A stretch of 44,902 bases of DNA from an unicellular cyanobacterium SU2 (lineage in GTDB: Bacteria; Cyanobacteriota; Cyanobacteriia; Cyanobacteriales; Microcystaceae). The stretch's first letter is position 1. The number at the start of each line of letters is the position of its first letter. Position numbers and translations under genes: made by a program. Of this stretch, positions 8,426 to 17,102 are shown one piece after another. Where the stretch lies: assembly GCA_002110465.1 (NCBI GenBank), contig NEED01000028.1, positions 1 through 44,902 on the forward strand, given 5' to 3'. The notes beneath the pieces were generated by a model, which saw nothing but the letters and a program-made list of their open reading frames with translations, did no database searches and had not been told where the DNA came from.

Positions 8426-9634
8426 TTGAATACTATCTGTCGTGTCTGTGACTCTGATAATTTAGAATTAACTATTGACTTAGGAAATCAACCTTGGTGT
8501 AATCACTTTCTCAAACCTGAAGAAGTAGGGAAAGAACCTTTTTATCCCTTGCGAGTTCTTTACTGTCATGACTGTGGAACCGTTCAACTTGATTACACAG
8601 TTAAAAAAGAAATTATGTTTGGAGATCATACTTATTTATCAGGGGTGACAAAATCTTTAAGTCAACATTTTAAAAATGTAGCGGTTGAAATTGATGAACG
8701 TTTTTTTAAAAATACTCCGAATAAATCCGTGTTAGATATCGGTTCTAATGATGGGACACAATTAAAACATTTCCAAGATCTTGGTTATGATGTTTTAGGA
8801 GTAGAATCATCGAAAACGACTGCTAAAATTGCTAACGAGGCTGGAGTTCCTACCCTCAACGATTTCTTTAATTTAGAAGTTGTTAAACGCCTTAATCGCA
8901 AATTTCATGCTATCAATGCAGCCGGGGTGTTTTTCCATCTTGAGGAACTTCATTCAGTCACGGAAGGAATTCGAGAAGCATTAGATAAAGATGGTGTTTT
9001 TGTGGTGCAATTTCTTTACATGAAGCGTATTGTTGATAACCTCGCTTTTGATCAAATTTATCACGAACATTTACTTTACTATAATCTCAACACCATTGAA
9101 GTGTTACTAAATCGTCATGGACTGTCAATGTTTGATGCTTATTTATCTCCCATTCACGGCGGTTCAATTATTGGCTTTGTTACCCATCAAGGAACTAAAG
9201 AAACTAGCGATCGCCTTCTCAAAATGCGTCAAGCAGAAATCGATCAAAAAAGTAATAAATTATCAACGTATTTAGAGTTTGCTAAGCGTATTGAACAGAT
9301 GAAAATAGATAATCTAGCTTATCTCGAAAAAGCCAAAAAAGATGACAAGAAAGTTTGGGGATTTGGCGCACCCGTTAAAGGAAATACCCTCTTAAACTAC
9401 TTTGGAATTGGAACCCAACATCTTGATTATTTAGTAGAAAAAAATGAACTACGGCGGGGACTTTATTCACCAGGAATGCACATTCCTATTATTATTGAAA
9501 AAGAACTGACGGAACTTCCTGATATTTACTATGTTCTAGCCTGGAACTTTAAAAAAGAAATTTTAGCTAATAATCAACATCTGATAGATCAGGGCATCGA
9601 ATTTTATTTTCCCGTCAATCCTTCTGAAGTTTAG
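8426..9634 (+). CDS. NDP-hexose C-methyltransferase-type protein
   Basis: This 402-residue protein has the three-part layout of sugar C-methyltransferases such as TylCIII/NovU. An N-terminal zinc-binding region has paired cysteines (CRVC at 5-8 and CHDC near residue 50). A SAM-binding domain has VLDIGSNDGTQL near residue 105, and FDQIYHEHLLYY is the family active-site region with Tyr/His. The C-terminal domain has VWGFGAPVKGNTLLNYFGIG. In this family the enzyme methylates C-3 of 4-keto-6-deoxy sugars. No dehydratase is encoded nearby, so the nucleotide sugar must come from elsewhere. The start is TTG 8426, supported by TAGGAG at 8409-8414. It closes the glycan cluster. Confidence 0.85.
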   Translation: MNTICRVCDSDNLELTIDLGNQPWCNHFLKPEEVGKEPFYPLRVLYCHDCGTVQLDYTVKKEIMFGDHTYLSGVTKSLSQHFKNVAVEIDERFFKNTPNKSVLDIGSNDGTQLKHFQDLGYDVLGVESSKTTAKIANEAGVPTLNDFFNLEVVKRLNRKFHAINAAGVFFHLEELHSVTEGIREALDKDGVFVVQFLYMKRIVDNLAFDQIYHEHLLYYNLNTIEVLLNRHGLSMFDAYLSPIHGGSIIGFVTHQGTKETSDRLLKMRQAEIDQKSNKLSTYLEFAKRIEQMKIDNLAYLEKAKKDDKKVWGFGAPVKGNTLLNYFGIGTQHLDYLVEKNELRRGLYSPGMHIPIIIEKELTELPDIYYVLAWNFKKEILANNQHLIDQGIEFYFPVNPSEV

Positions 9635-9714
9635 GTAAATGGACAAAAGTTGGTAGTCGGTTATGAGCAGATAAAAAAGCTCGTCAAGTCTCTTGGCTCC
9701 AATGAAAGATAATA

Positions 9715-9747
9715 CCTCTTCTTAAAATTTTTAATTAAAAGAAGAGG
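9715..9747. repeat. inverted repeat after the glycan cluster
   Basis: CCTCTTCTT and AAGAAGAGG make a perfect 9-bp stem around an AT-rich loop, 80 bases after the C-methyltransferase stop. It lacks a T-run directly after the stem and could be a weak terminator or transcript-stabilising hairpin. It runs straight into dispersed repeat copy 3. Confidence 0.45.
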
Positions 9748-9780
9748 GCTAAAGCCCTAACTACGAACTTTTATATTTTT
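9747..9780 (+). repeat. dispersed short repeat, copy 3
   Basis: GGCTAAAGCCCTAACTACGA followed by ACTTTTATATTTTT matches copies 1 and 2. In this copy the left part GGGCTAAAGCCC is a perfect short palindrome. Confidence 0.5.
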
Positions 9781-9795
9781 ATCGATAAAGAAACA

Positions 9796-9821
9796 AAGGG
9801 AAGCTATTTCTAGCCTCCCTT
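9796..9821 (-). terminator. rho-independent terminator of gap2
   Basis: AAGGGAAGCTA and TAGCCTCCCTT form an 11-position stem with one mismatch around TTTC. On the minus strand it is followed by a T-rich stretch (TTGTTTCTTTATC). It lies 54 bases past the gap2 stop. Confidence 0.75.
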
Positions 9822-9874
9822 AGAGCGATCGCCTAGTTGAATAACGATCTTTTTGAGTTTTTCTCTAACTAGAA

Positions 9875-10891
9875 TTAACCTTTCCAGTTTTGAGCAACGA
9901 TTTCAGCTAAATCAACAACCCGTTGAGAATAACCCCACTCGTTGTCATACCAAGCAACCACCTTAACCATATCGCCACCCATTACCATGGTTAAACTAGC
10001 ATCAACGATAGAAGAATCATCAGTTCCACGATAGTCACAGGAAACTAAGGGGAGGTCATTGTACATAATAATGCCCTTCATTGAACCTTCAGAGGCTTCT
10101 TTGAGGACATCGTTAACCTGTTCAGCGATGGTTTCTTTCTCTACCTGGACGACGAGATCTACTACAGAAACATTAGGGGTAGGAACTCGCATAGCAATTC
10201 CATTGAGCTTTCCTTTCATTTCAGGAATTACCAAAGCAACCGCCTTAGCCGCCCCTGTCGATGTCGGAACAATATTAACGGCGGCAGCCCGCGCCCGACG
10301 TAAATCACGGTGACTTGCATCAAGGATGCGTTGGTCTCCAGTGTAACTGTGGGTGGTAGTCATGGTTCCTTTAATGATGCCAAAATTATCATTAATAACC
10401 TTAACCACAGGAGCCAAACAGTTGGTGGTACAACTAGCGTTACTGATCACATTATGCTTATCATGATCATACTCGTAATGGTTAACCCCAACTACATAGG
10501 TTCCAACGTTACCCCCTTTACCAGGAGCCGTGATCAGAGCTTTTTTCGCTCCAGCTAGTAAGTGTTTAGAAGCTCCTTCTTCAGTAACAAAAACCCCAGT
10601 AGATTCGATGACTAAATCAATTCCCCACTCAGTCCAAGGTAGATTGAGGGGGTTGCGATCAGAAACGCATTTGATTGTCTTTCCGTTAACGATGAGGGAA
10701 TTTCCATCGGACTGAATATCCGCGTCTAACTTACCCAACATCGAATCATATTTGAGTAGGTGAGCATTGGTTTTAGGATCAGAGGTGTCGTTGATCCCAA
10801 CTACTTCTAGCTGGCTGTTTTCTCGTCCTAACCAGCATCGTAAAAAGTTACGTCCAATACGTCCGAACCCGTTGATCGCTACTCTAATCAC
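9875..10891 (-). CDS. gap2: glyceraldehyde-3-phosphate dehydrogenase, Gap2 type
   Basis: The 338-residue enzyme interconverts glyceraldehyde 3-phosphate and 1,3-bisphosphoglycerate. The cofactor-binding start [17 protein letters not shown], the catalytic ASCTTNC (Cys154), the HSYTGDQR segment and the C-terminal [17 protein letters not shown] are all present. The sequence is much closer to the cyanobacterial/plastid Gap2 that works in the Calvin cycle with NADPH or NADH than to glycolytic Gap1. Length is normal and there are no lesions. It is transcribed alone from the minus strand with a terminator at 9796-9821. In cyanobacteria Gap2 is the partner of CP12; a CBS-CP12 fusion gene lies 10 kb away at 21165. 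Confidence 0.97.
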   Translation of the reverse strand: MIRVAINGFGRIGRNFLRCWLGRENSQLEVVGINDTSDPKTNAHLLKYDSMLGKLDADIQSDGNSLIVNGKTIKCVSDRNPLNLPWTEWGIDLVIESTGVFVTEEGASKHLLAGAKKALITAPGKGGNVGTYVVGVNHYEYDHDKHNVISNASCTTNCLAPVVKVINDNFGIIKGTMTTTHSYTGDQRILDASHRDLRRARAAAVNIVPTSTGAAKAVALVIPEMKGKLNGIAMRVPTPNVSVVDLVVQVEKETIAEQVNDVLKEASEGSMKGIIMYNDLPLVSCDYRGTDDSSIVDASLTMVMGGDMVKVVAWYDNEWGYSQRVVDLAEIVAQNWKG

Positions 10892-11232
10892 TGCGTCTTT
10901 CCCTCTGTTCTTCAGTCAATACATTAAATATTTATTAATGACCCCAATCATACCGTAAAGGCTGAGCAATTCGATCCCCAAATTACAAATTTTTTTTAGA
11001 TAGACAAATTTAGTCATTACAGATGGCTCCCTTAAAGAAGGGAGTTAAAATAAAGATATCATCAGCTTTAAAGCCTATTTTCGATGGTTCCGATGTGGGG
11101 AAATTTATCCTCAAAAATCAAATTGATGGAAACACAATCAATGACCAGGGGGTCAGTTTTTGATATCATAACCCGTAATTAATAAGCAAAGATGTTTTGC
11201 AGTAATCGTGCGGTGTGTCAGGAGATGTAACG
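10892..11232. other. divergent intergenic region between gap2 and murC
   Basis: This 341-base spacer must hold the promoters of both gap2 (minus) and murC (plus). On the minus strand AGAGGGA lies about ten bases before the gap2 ATG. A perfect 7-bp hairpin (CTCCCTT, loop AAAG, AAGGGAG) is at 11027-11044; it resembles a dispersed cyanobacterial palindrome and has no T-run. I see no gene or recognisable regulator box. Confidence 0.5.
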
Positions 11233-12723
11233 GTGAAAACGGTTGATTTTAGTGGACGGCCTTTCCATTTCATCGGAATCGGCGGGATTGGAATGTCAGC
11301 GTTAGCTTATATCATAGCTAAGCGTCAAATTCCCGTGTCGGGTTCCGATTTACGATCAAGTCATATTACAGAAAGATTGCAAGAAGTTGGGGCGCATATT
11401 TTTAGTCGTCAAGAAGCCACCAACCTAGAAGTTTTTGAGGATGGTAACGGGCAGGTCAATAAACCTGTCCCCATTTTAGTAAATAAGGAAACCACACCTT
11501 TGGTGAGTCAAAATGGTAATAATAACCAAGGATCTGTGGCCCTAGGAACGTTAACTGAGAATTTACCTCAAGTCATTTGTTCAACAGCGATCGCTAAAAA
11601 TAATTCGGAATATCTTGCTGCCCAAGAAAAAGGATGTCCAATTTTTCACCGTTCTGATGTCTTAGCCGCCCTCATTAAAGATTACAAAAGTATTGCAGTC
11701 GCAGGAACCCACGGCAAAACTACCACCAGCAGCCTTTTAGGTTATGTCCTACTCAAAGCTGGACTTGATCCGACAATCATTATTGGGGGAGAAGTAGATG
11801 CGTGGGAAGGCAATGCCCACCTTGGTTCTAGTAAATACTTAGTGGCTGAAGCCGATGAGTCTGATGGTTCTTTGGTCAAACACTCCCCTACGATTGGGAT
11901 TGTGACTAATATTGAACTGGATCATCCTGATCACTATCAGACCCTAGACGATGTGGTTAAAACTTTCCAGATTTTTGAATCCCAATGTGAAATGTTAGTC
12001 GGGTGTATTGACTGTGAGACGGTAAGAACTCAGTTAAACCCCACGATTACCTACAGCCTCGATCCCCATAAAAATGCAGACTACACGGTTAAAGAAATTA
12101 CCTACAGCCTCGATGGGACAACAGCAGAAGTTTGGGAACGAGGAACGTTTTTAGGAAAGATGCACCTCACCATTCCAGGGAAACATAACATTAGTAATGC
12201 CCTAGCTACGGTAGCCGTGGGACGAAAGCTCGGTCTAGATTTTGAGGTAATTGCTGAAGGTTTGACTACTTTTGGCGGAGCAAAACGGCGGTTTGAATTG
12301 CGAGGTCAAACCAATGGGATTACTTTTATTGATGACTATGCTCATCACCCTAGCGAAATTCAAGCCACCCTTTCAGCTGCTCGTTCTAAAGTAAGTCAAA
12401 ATTCCCGTGTCGTAGCGATTTTTCAACCCCATCGTTATAGTCGAACCGCTACTTTTTTAGAAGAATTTACTAGAGCTTTTCAGGATGCTGATCTCGTTAT
12501 TTTGACAGATATTTACAGTGCAGGGGAAGTCAATCTTTCTAATATTACCGGCCAGGATTTAGCGAACGGGATTAAACGCCACCATTCCCAAGTGATCTAT
12601 GAACCTTCATTGTCTACTTTAACAGCGTCTCTGAGAGATTGGCTTAAAGCTGGAGATCTAGCCCTTTTCTTGGGAGCAGGTAATCTTAATCAAATTATTC
12701 CCCAAGTAATTGCCAGTTTTTGA
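11233..12723 (+). CDS. murC: UDP-N-acetylmuramate--L-alanine ligase MurC
   Basis: MurC adds L-alanine to UDP-MurNAc, the first amino acid of the peptidoglycan stem. The N-terminal Rossmann motif HFIGIGGIGMSALAYI, the ATP loop AGTHGKTTTSS, the EADESDGS segment, GKHNISNALA and FQPHRYSRT are all diagnostic. The frame can begin at GTG 11215, but AGGAG at 11220-11224 is eight bases before GTG 11233, which gives the expected N-terminus and 496 residues. Compared with E. coli MurC there is an extra segment of about 45 residues, rich in Asn/Gly/Val, between GAHIFSRQ and QVICSTAI. murB follows after 129 bases and may be cotranscribed. Confidence 0.96.
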   Translation: MKTVDFSGRPFHFIGIGGIGMSALAYIIAKRQIPVSGSDLRSSHITERLQEVGAHIFSRQEATNLEVFEDGNGQVNKPVPILVNKETTPLVSQNGNNNQGSVALGTLTENLPQVICSTAIAKNNSEYLAAQEKGCPIFHRSDVLAALIKDYKSIAVAGTHGKTTTSSLLGYVLLKAGLDPTIIIGGEVDAWEGNAHLGSSKYLVAEADESDGSLVKHSPTIGIVTNIELDHPDHYQTLDDVVKTFQIFESQCEMLVGCIDCETVRTQLNPTITYSLDPHKNADYTVKEITYSLDGTTAEVWERGTFLGKMHLTIPGKHNISNALATVAVGRKLGLDFEVIAEGLTTFGGAKRRFELRGQTNGITFIDDYAHHPSEIQATLSAARSKVSQNSRVVAIFQPHRYSRTATFLEEFTRAFQDADLVILTDIYSAGEVNLSNITGQDLANGIKRHHSQVIYEPSLSTLTASLRDWLKAGDLALFLGAGNLNQIIPQVIASF

Positions 12724-12852
12724 AGAAGATACTCAAAAACTTCTGTTAATGCGTTAGGTTTAACCCAATTTCCAGGCGATCGCCCTGGAGAAAAGTATAG
12801 ATAATCGCGCCTTCCTCCCTATTAGTTAATCCCTTATTGAGTCAGTAAGCCC

Positions 12853-13791
12853 ATGATAACTACTTCAGATTCTGCTATGTCTTCCCCAATTCAACTGCCA
12901 GCCAGTGACTGTCAAATTTTCCCTAATTTTCCCCTAGCTGACCAAACCTCCTATCGTGTTGGCGGTCAAGCCCAATGGTATGCTGCCCCTCGCAGTTGGG
13001 AAGACCTACAAGCTACCTTTGAATGGTTTGAGAAACAAGACATCCCTCTGATGCTTTTAGGGGCTGGTTCCAATTTATTAATTAGCGATCGCGGCGTTGA
13101 TGGTTTAGTGTTAAGTACCCGTTATTTACGTTACCGTAACTTTGATCCTGAAACAGGACGGATTACGGTGGCTGCTGGCGATCCTATCGCTAAAATTGCT
13201 TGGCAAGCTGCTAAACGAGGTTGGTGTGGCTTAGAATGGGCTGTGGGTATCCCAGGAACCGTTGGGGGAGCAGTGGTAATGAATGCCGGGGCGCATCATC
13301 AATGTGCCGCAGATTGTTTACTGAGTGCCGTTGTGGTATCTCCTGATGGGACAGTGGAAACCCTAACCCCTGAAGACCTTAACTATAGTTATCGCACCTC
13401 TTCCTTACAAGGGCAGCAAAAACTGGTACTAGAAGCCACCTTTCAACTAGAAACCGGTTTCAGTCGTCAAGAAGTAATGGCTACGACTCAACAAAATCTT
13501 CAACAGCGTAAAAGTTCCCAACCCTACGATAAACCCAGTTGTGGGAGTGTGTTTCGGAATCCCTCTCCTCATGCAGCTGGCTGGTTAATTGAACAATTGG
13601 GATTAAAAGGCTATCGTATCGGTAATGCAGAAATTTCTCATCGTCACGCCAATTTTATCCTTAACTGTGGGCAAGCTAAGGCTGAAGACATTTTTCGCTT
13701 AATTCGTCACGCTCAAGAACAAGTAGAAACCCGTTGGTCTTTATTATTAGAACCAGAAGTCAAAATCTTAGGGGAGTTTTCTCCCCTGTGA
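12853..13791 (+). CDS. murB: UDP-N-acetylenolpyruvoylglucosamine reductase MurB
   Basis: MurB reduces UDP-GlcNAc-enolpyruvate to UDP-MurNAc, supplying the substrate of MurC next door. The FAD-binding motifs GAGSNLLISDRG and WAVGIPGTVGGAVVMNAGAH, the catalytic serine region SCGSVFRNP, and the late glutamate in LEPEVKILG are present. The 312-residue length and the motif order fit the short (type II-like) cyanobacterial MurB. ATG 12853 is the longest start; ATG 12886 would also keep the whole FAD domain. The spacer to murC contains a HIP1-centred palindrome (CCAGGCGATCGCCCTGG) near 12774. Confidence 0.96.
   Translation: MITTSDSAMSSPIQLPASDCQIFPNFPLADQTSYRVGGQAQWYAAPRSWEDLQATFEWFEKQDIPLMLLGAGSNLLISDRGVDGLVLSTRYLRYRNFDPETGRITVAAGDPIAKIAWQAAKRGWCGLEWAVGIPGTVGGAVVMNAGAHHQCAADCLLSAVVVSPDGTVETLTPEDLNYSYRTSSLQGQQKLVLEATFQLETGFSRQEVMATTQQNLQQRKSSQPYDKPSCGSVFRNPSPHAAGWLIEQLGLKGYRIGNAEISHRHANFILNCGQAKAEDIFRLIRHAQEQVETRWSLLLEPEVKILGEFSPL
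13771..13786 (+). terminator. hairpin overlapping the murB 3' end
   Basis: GGGGAG-TTTT-CTCCCC is a perfect 6-bp GC-rich hairpin just before the murB TGA. There is no following T-run, so it may pause or stabilise the transcript and not terminate on its own. Confidence 0.35.
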
Positions 13792-13916
13792 CATCCTCCC
13801 AACCCTGACCGCTTAGTTAAGCCAAATAGAAGACATTTCTCATTCGATTCGAGGGATTGCTAACTTTAATTAACAATTGGCGATCGCTATCATCAAATTG
13901 TGCTACCGTAAACGTT

Positions 13917-14057
13917 GACTTGGTTTCAAAGGGGATCAGCCTTTGAAGGTAACGGGGAAAGTATGGTGTAAATCCGTCGCTGTCCCGCAACTGTAAATCT
14001 GATTTTAGACTAAACAAAATCAAAAAGTTTGAAATCGGTAAGTCAGGATGCCCGCCA
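13917..14057 (+). promoter_or_regulatory. cobalamin (B12) riboswitch
   Basis: The conserved core reads GCTGTCCCGCAACTGTAAAT at 13979-13998, preceded by GGTAACGGGGAA and GGTGTAAATCC, and closes with the B12 box AGTCAGGATGCCCGCC at 14041-14056. These elements are in the order expected for an adenosylcobalamin-class aptamer. It lies directly upstream of cbiMNQO, a usual target, where bound cobalamin should repress cobalt uptake. A frame on the opposite strand across this stretch is an artefact of the structured RNA. Confidence 0.95.
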
Positions 14058-14135
14058 AGAACTTCACTCAGTTTAGTTAACATCTGCGAGGTACAGATGC
14101 CAAATACTCGTTATTACTCTGTTTTCAGTTGTAGT

Positions 14136-14192
14136 ATCCTAGCGTCTCCTAACCCCTTTGGGAACTCACTACGTTTGGGAGATAGCTAGGAT
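14136..14192 (+). promoter_or_regulatory. riboswitch expression platform: RBS-sequestering hairpin
   Basis: ATCCTAGC (14136-14143) pairs perfectly with GCTAGGAT (14185-14192), and GTCTCCTAA (14144-14152) continues the stem against TTGGGAGAT with one bulge and two wobbles. The 3' arm contains the cbiM Shine-Dalgarno GGGAG (14177-14181) and the first two bases of its ATG. A separate small hairpin (CATCTG/CAGATG, 14081-14099) lies between it and the aptamer. I infer translational control. Confidence 0.7.
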
Positions 14193-14946
14193 GACAAAAA
14201 TTCAACGCAAATTGAGTCTAGCTGGAATGGCTGGTCTGAGTTTCTTGATCGTAATCGCTCAGACTTCTTCTGCCTCTGCAATGCACATTATGGAGGGATT
14301 TCTGCCCCTGGGTTGGGCTGTTTTCTGGTGGGTACTGACCTTACCTTTTTTAGTGATAGGACTGCGATCGCTCTCTCATCTTACCCGTGAACATCCTGAC
14401 TTAAAATTACTTCTTGCCTTAGCAGGGGCCTTTAGCTTTGTTCTGTCTGCTTTAAAAATTCCTTCGGTAACAGGCAGTTGTTCTCACCCCACAGGGACGG
14501 GATTAGGGGCGATTTTGTTTAAACCTAGTGCTATGACAGTCTTAGGTAGTTTAGTCTTGTTATTCCAAGCCATTCTGTTAGCTCATGGCGGTTTAACCAC
14601 CTTGGGAGCAAATGCCTTTTCGATGGCAATTGTTGGTCCGTGGGTTGCCTATTCAACCTACCGCTTTTTCCTCAAACAAGGACAGCCAAAAATGGGGGTT
14701 TTCTCGGCGGCGGCCTTAGGGAATTTGCTGACTTATCTGGTGACTTCCCTTCAATTAGCCTTAGCTTTTCCGGCTGCTAATGGGGGAATTATGGCTTCCT
14801 TTCTCAAATTTGCGGGAATTTTTGCCTTAACGCAAATTCCTTTGGCCATTAGTGAAGGATTATTAACTGTATTGGTTTGGAATTGGCTACAATCCTACGC
14901 TTCGGCCGAATTGGATACCCTTAAAAGCCTACAACCTCAAGGGTAA
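14191..14946 (+). CDS. cbiM: cobalt ECF transporter substrate-specific subunit CbiM
   Basis: CbiM is the integral membrane subunit that binds Co2+ in the CbiMNQO uptake system. The protein (251 residues) has a cleavable signal peptide [15 protein letters not shown]...TSSASA, followed by [17 protein letters not shown]. In this family the mature N-terminus (Met, His) takes part in metal binding, so cleavage just before MHIMEG makes sense. [16 protein letters not shown] is the second metal-site region. ATG 14191 is chosen over TTG 14158 because GGGAG at 14177-14181 is correctly spaced and it gives a clean signal peptide. Its start region is masked by the riboswitch hairpin at 14136-14192. Confidence 0.95.
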   Translation: MTKIQRKLSLAGMAGLSFLIVIAQTSSASAMHIMEGFLPLGWAVFWWVLTLPFLVIGLRSLSHLTREHPDLKLLLALAGAFSFVLSALKIPSVTGSCSHPTGTGLGAILFKPSAMTVLGSLVLLFQAILLAHGGLTTLGANAFSMAIVGPWVAYSTYRFFLKQGQPKMGVFSAAALGNLLTYLVTSLQLALAFPAANGGIMASFLKFAGIFALTQIPLAISEGLLTVLVWNWLQSYASAELDTLKSLQPQG

Positions 14947-14951
14947 TTCAT

Positions 14952-14997
14952 GAAGTCAGAAGTCAGAAGTCAGAAGTGTGAAGTTCCTACTTCTGAT
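14952..14997. repeat. GAAGTCA heptamer repeat and hairpin between cbiM and cbiN
   Basis: Three and a half heptamer units (GAAGTCA) occupy 14952-14977. The last unit pairs as CAGAAGT/ACTTCTG (14971-14977 with 14989-14995), giving a hairpin inside the operon. It could adjust the ratio of CbiM to the later subunits; this is an inference. Confidence 0.6.
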
Positions 14998-15063
14998 TTC
15001 CAGGGAAGCGATAATGAATGATTATCGACACAAAAATAAATAAAAATTAGCATAGTCAAAAGA

Positions 15064-15363
15064 ATGCAAACAAACAAGACAAATAACTGGTTACTGGTAC
15101 TCGCCGTGATTATTTTAGCCATTTTTCCCCTCTTTTTCGTCAAGGGAGAGTTTGGTGGGGCAGATGGAGAAGCAGGAGAAGCGATCGGTGAAATTCATCC
15201 CACTTATGAACCTTGGTTTAATCCTCTTTTAGAACCCGCCAGTGGAGAAATTGAAAGTCTTTTATTTGTGGTTCAAGGATCAGTTGGGGCAGGAATCATC
15301 GGTTATGTTATCGGGCTTTATAAAGGACGAAAAGAAGGGGATCAAGATAAAACAGATAGATAG
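15064..15363 (+). CDS. cbiN: cobalt ECF transporter small subunit CbiN
   Basis: CbiN is the short two-helix auxiliary subunit that works with CbiM. The 99-residue product has helix 1 at about 9-26, a conserved external loop with GEFGGADGEAGEAI and EIHPTYEPWFNPLLEPASGE, and helix 2 at about 64-86, followed by a basic end KGRKEGDQ. The loop motif is diagnostic. It follows cbiM by 117 bases that contain a heptamer hairpin and precedes cbiQ by 23 bases. Confidence 0.95.
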   Translation: MQTNKTNNWLLVLAVIILAIFPLFFVKGEFGGADGEAGEAIGEIHPTYEPWFNPLLEPASGEIESLLFVVQGSVGAGIIGYVIGLYKGRKEGDQDKTDR

Positions 15364-15386
15364 TTTCTGGCTCTCAAATCTCTAGA

Positions 15387-16184
15387 ATGCACCATCAAAT
15401 TGATTCCCTAGCTTATCAAAATAAACTACGTTTTTTACCGCCTCATCATAAATTTATCTTTGCCATTTTTTTATTTATGTTGGGTTATCTTGCCCCTCCT
15501 CCCTGGCAAATAATTATTACAATTTGGTTGGGAATTTGGATTATAATTTATGCGGGTATTCCTTATCAAACCTATTTCCAATTGTTAGGAATTCCCTTGG
15601 GTTTTTGGTTAATGAGTTTACCCGCTTTAAGTCTGGGAATCGTTTTACAGAGCAATTTAATGAATGTTAGCGCAGATGTGCAGTGGGGATTGCCAGTCGG
15701 AAATTTTTATTTTTATTTAAGTAAAGAAGGCATTAGACAGGGAATAACCCTTCTAACGAGAGCGATCGCATTAACGTCTAGTTTATATTTTATCTTATTA
15801 ACCATTCCTTTAGCTGAAACCTTGCAACTCTTAAGGAAAATCGGCTTTCCTCCCCTGATCTTAGAATTACTCATCTTGATGTATCGCTTTATCTTTCTCT
15901 TAACCGATACGGTATTAGAACTTTTAGACGCTCAAAAATCCCGTTTAGGTTATATTAACTGGAAAGCCTCCATGAGAAGTCTTGCTTTAGTCATTAGTCA
16001 GCTTTTACACCGAACTTTAGACAATTATCGACAAATTTCCTTGGGATTAGCTTCTAGAGGCTTTCAAGGGCAATTACAATTTTGGCATTCCACCCGTCAT
16101 CGTCCTAGTTTAAGGTATAGCTTAGAAGCGATCGCAGGATCTTTATTCTTATCAATTTCTTTAGGATGCTATTATCTATGTTAA
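15387..16184 (+). CDS. cbiQ: cobalt ECF transporter transmembrane subunit CbiQ
   Basis: CbiQ (265 residues) is the T-component that couples the ATPase to CbiM. It has about five membrane helices and ends with a cytoplasmic helix region carrying the coupling motifs, with RTLDNYRQISLGLASRGFQG showing the family A-S-R-G signature. Its TAA at 16182-16184 overlaps the 5' end of cbiO, so the two are translationally coupled. Confidence 0.95.
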   Translation: MHHQIDSLAYQNKLRFLPPHHKFIFAIFLFMLGYLAPPPWQIIITIWLGIWIIIYAGIPYQTYFQLLGIPLGFWLMSLPALSLGIVLQSNLMNVSADVQWGLPVGNFYFYLSKEGIRQGITLLTRAIALTSSLYFILLTIPLAETLQLLRKIGFPPLILELLILMYRFIFLLTDTVLELLDAQKSRLGYINWKASMRSLALVISQLLHRTLDNYRQISLGLASRGFQGQLQFWHSTRHRPSLRYSLEAIAGSLFLSISLGCYYLC

Positions 16185-17008
16185 TGCAATTTGAAGAGAT
16201 TAAATATACCTATGCTTGCGCTCAAAAACCCACGATAAATTGCCTTTCTCTACAAATTGGGCAATGGAAACGCTATGCAATTATCGGGCGCAATGGTTGT
16301 GGAAAAACAACCCTATTTCGTCTTGCTAATGGTTTATATCGTCCCCAAAAAGGCACGATTCGCTGGCAAGAAAAACCTTTAAAATATAATAATACTGCCC
16401 TAAATAAACTCAGGCAACAAGTGGGTTTGGTATTTCAAGATCCCGAACAACAATTAGTAGGAACCACAGTAGAAGAAGATTTATCTTATGGTTTATGTAA
16501 TTTAGGACTTCAACCTAGAGAAATTAGCGATCGTATTCAGCAAACCTTGACGGAATTTGAGTTAACTGACTTAGCTCATACCCCTGTAAATTATCTTAGT
16601 TTAGGACAAAAAAAACGTCTTTCAATTGCTGATGTCATGATCCTTCAGCCCAAACTATTACTACTCGATGAACCCACCGCTTACCTCGATCCTTATCAAA
16701 CTCGTCATTTGATCAATACCCTTAATCATATTCAAGCTAAGGGAACAACCGTCTTCATTGCCACCCATGATCTAGACTTTGTCTATCTTTGGGCAGATTG
16801 GCTATTTGTTATGGATAATGGTCAATTACAAGTGGAAGGCACACCCGATAACGTTTTTAACCAGCAACAATTAATGGAAGGTTTAGGATTAGGAATTCCT
16901 CTGATGCTTAACTTGTGGCAAACTTGGTCTAATAGCTCTTTTGCTGTTAACTCTTCTGTGTCTGATGCACAACAATTTCGTCGGTGGATACAACAAAAGT
17001 GGATGTAA
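16178..17008 (+). CDS. cbiO: cobalt ECF transporter ATPase CbiO
   Basis: CbiO is the ATP-binding subunit. It contains Walker A GRNGCGKTT, the Q-loop VGLVFQDPEQQ, the signature LSLGQKKR (a form close to the usual CbiO LSFGQKKR), Walker B LLLLDEPTAYLDP and the switch histidine in ATHDLDF. Possible starts are ATG 16166, 16178 and 16184. I choose 16178, eleven bases after AGGA (16163-16166); 16184 overlaps the cbiQ stop as TAATG. The C-terminal tail of about 50 residues resembles that of group cobalt/nickel ATPases. Confidence 0.93.
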   Translation: MLMQFEEIKYTYACAQKPTINCLSLQIGQWKRYAIIGRNGCGKTTLFRLANGLYRPQKGTIRWQEKPLKYNNTALNKLRQQVGLVFQDPEQQLVGTTVEEDLSYGLCNLGLQPREISDRIQQTLTEFELTDLAHTPVNYLSLGQKKRLSIADVMILQPKLLLLDEPTAYLDPYQTRHLINTLNHIQAKGTTVFIATHDLDFVYLWADWLFVMDNGQLQVEGTPDNVFNQQQLMEGLGLGIPLMLNLWQTWSNSSFAVNSSVSDAQQFRRWIQQKWM

Positions 17009-17070
17009 ACGGTTACTGTTATAGTTTGGCTTGCGAGGCAGGGTGTACTTTAACCCCCTTGTCATCCCGT

Positions 17071-17102
17071 CAGCTTTTGCCAACAAATTGGCAATGAGGC
17101 TG
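17071..17102. repeat. inverted repeat downstream of cbiO
   Basis: TTGCCAA and TTGGCAA (17077-17083, 17088-17094) are a perfect stem with a CAAA loop, extended by CAGC/GCTG. There is no T-run. It is the only strong structure in the 270-base spacer before the YbaB gene; it may mark the end of the cbi transcript. Confidence 0.45.

Noticed and set aside
10059-10958. Several plus-strand frames across gap2
   Set aside because: All are shadows of the strongly biased gap2 codons on the minus strand.
13817-14083. 88-codon open frame on the minus strand
   Set aside because: It lies antisense to the cobalamin riboswitch; conserved RNA bases, not codons, explain the sequence, and it has no family resemblance.
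16889-17086. 65-codon minus-strand frame at the cbiO end
   Set aside because: It overlaps cbiO and a spacer hairpin and shows no protein features.
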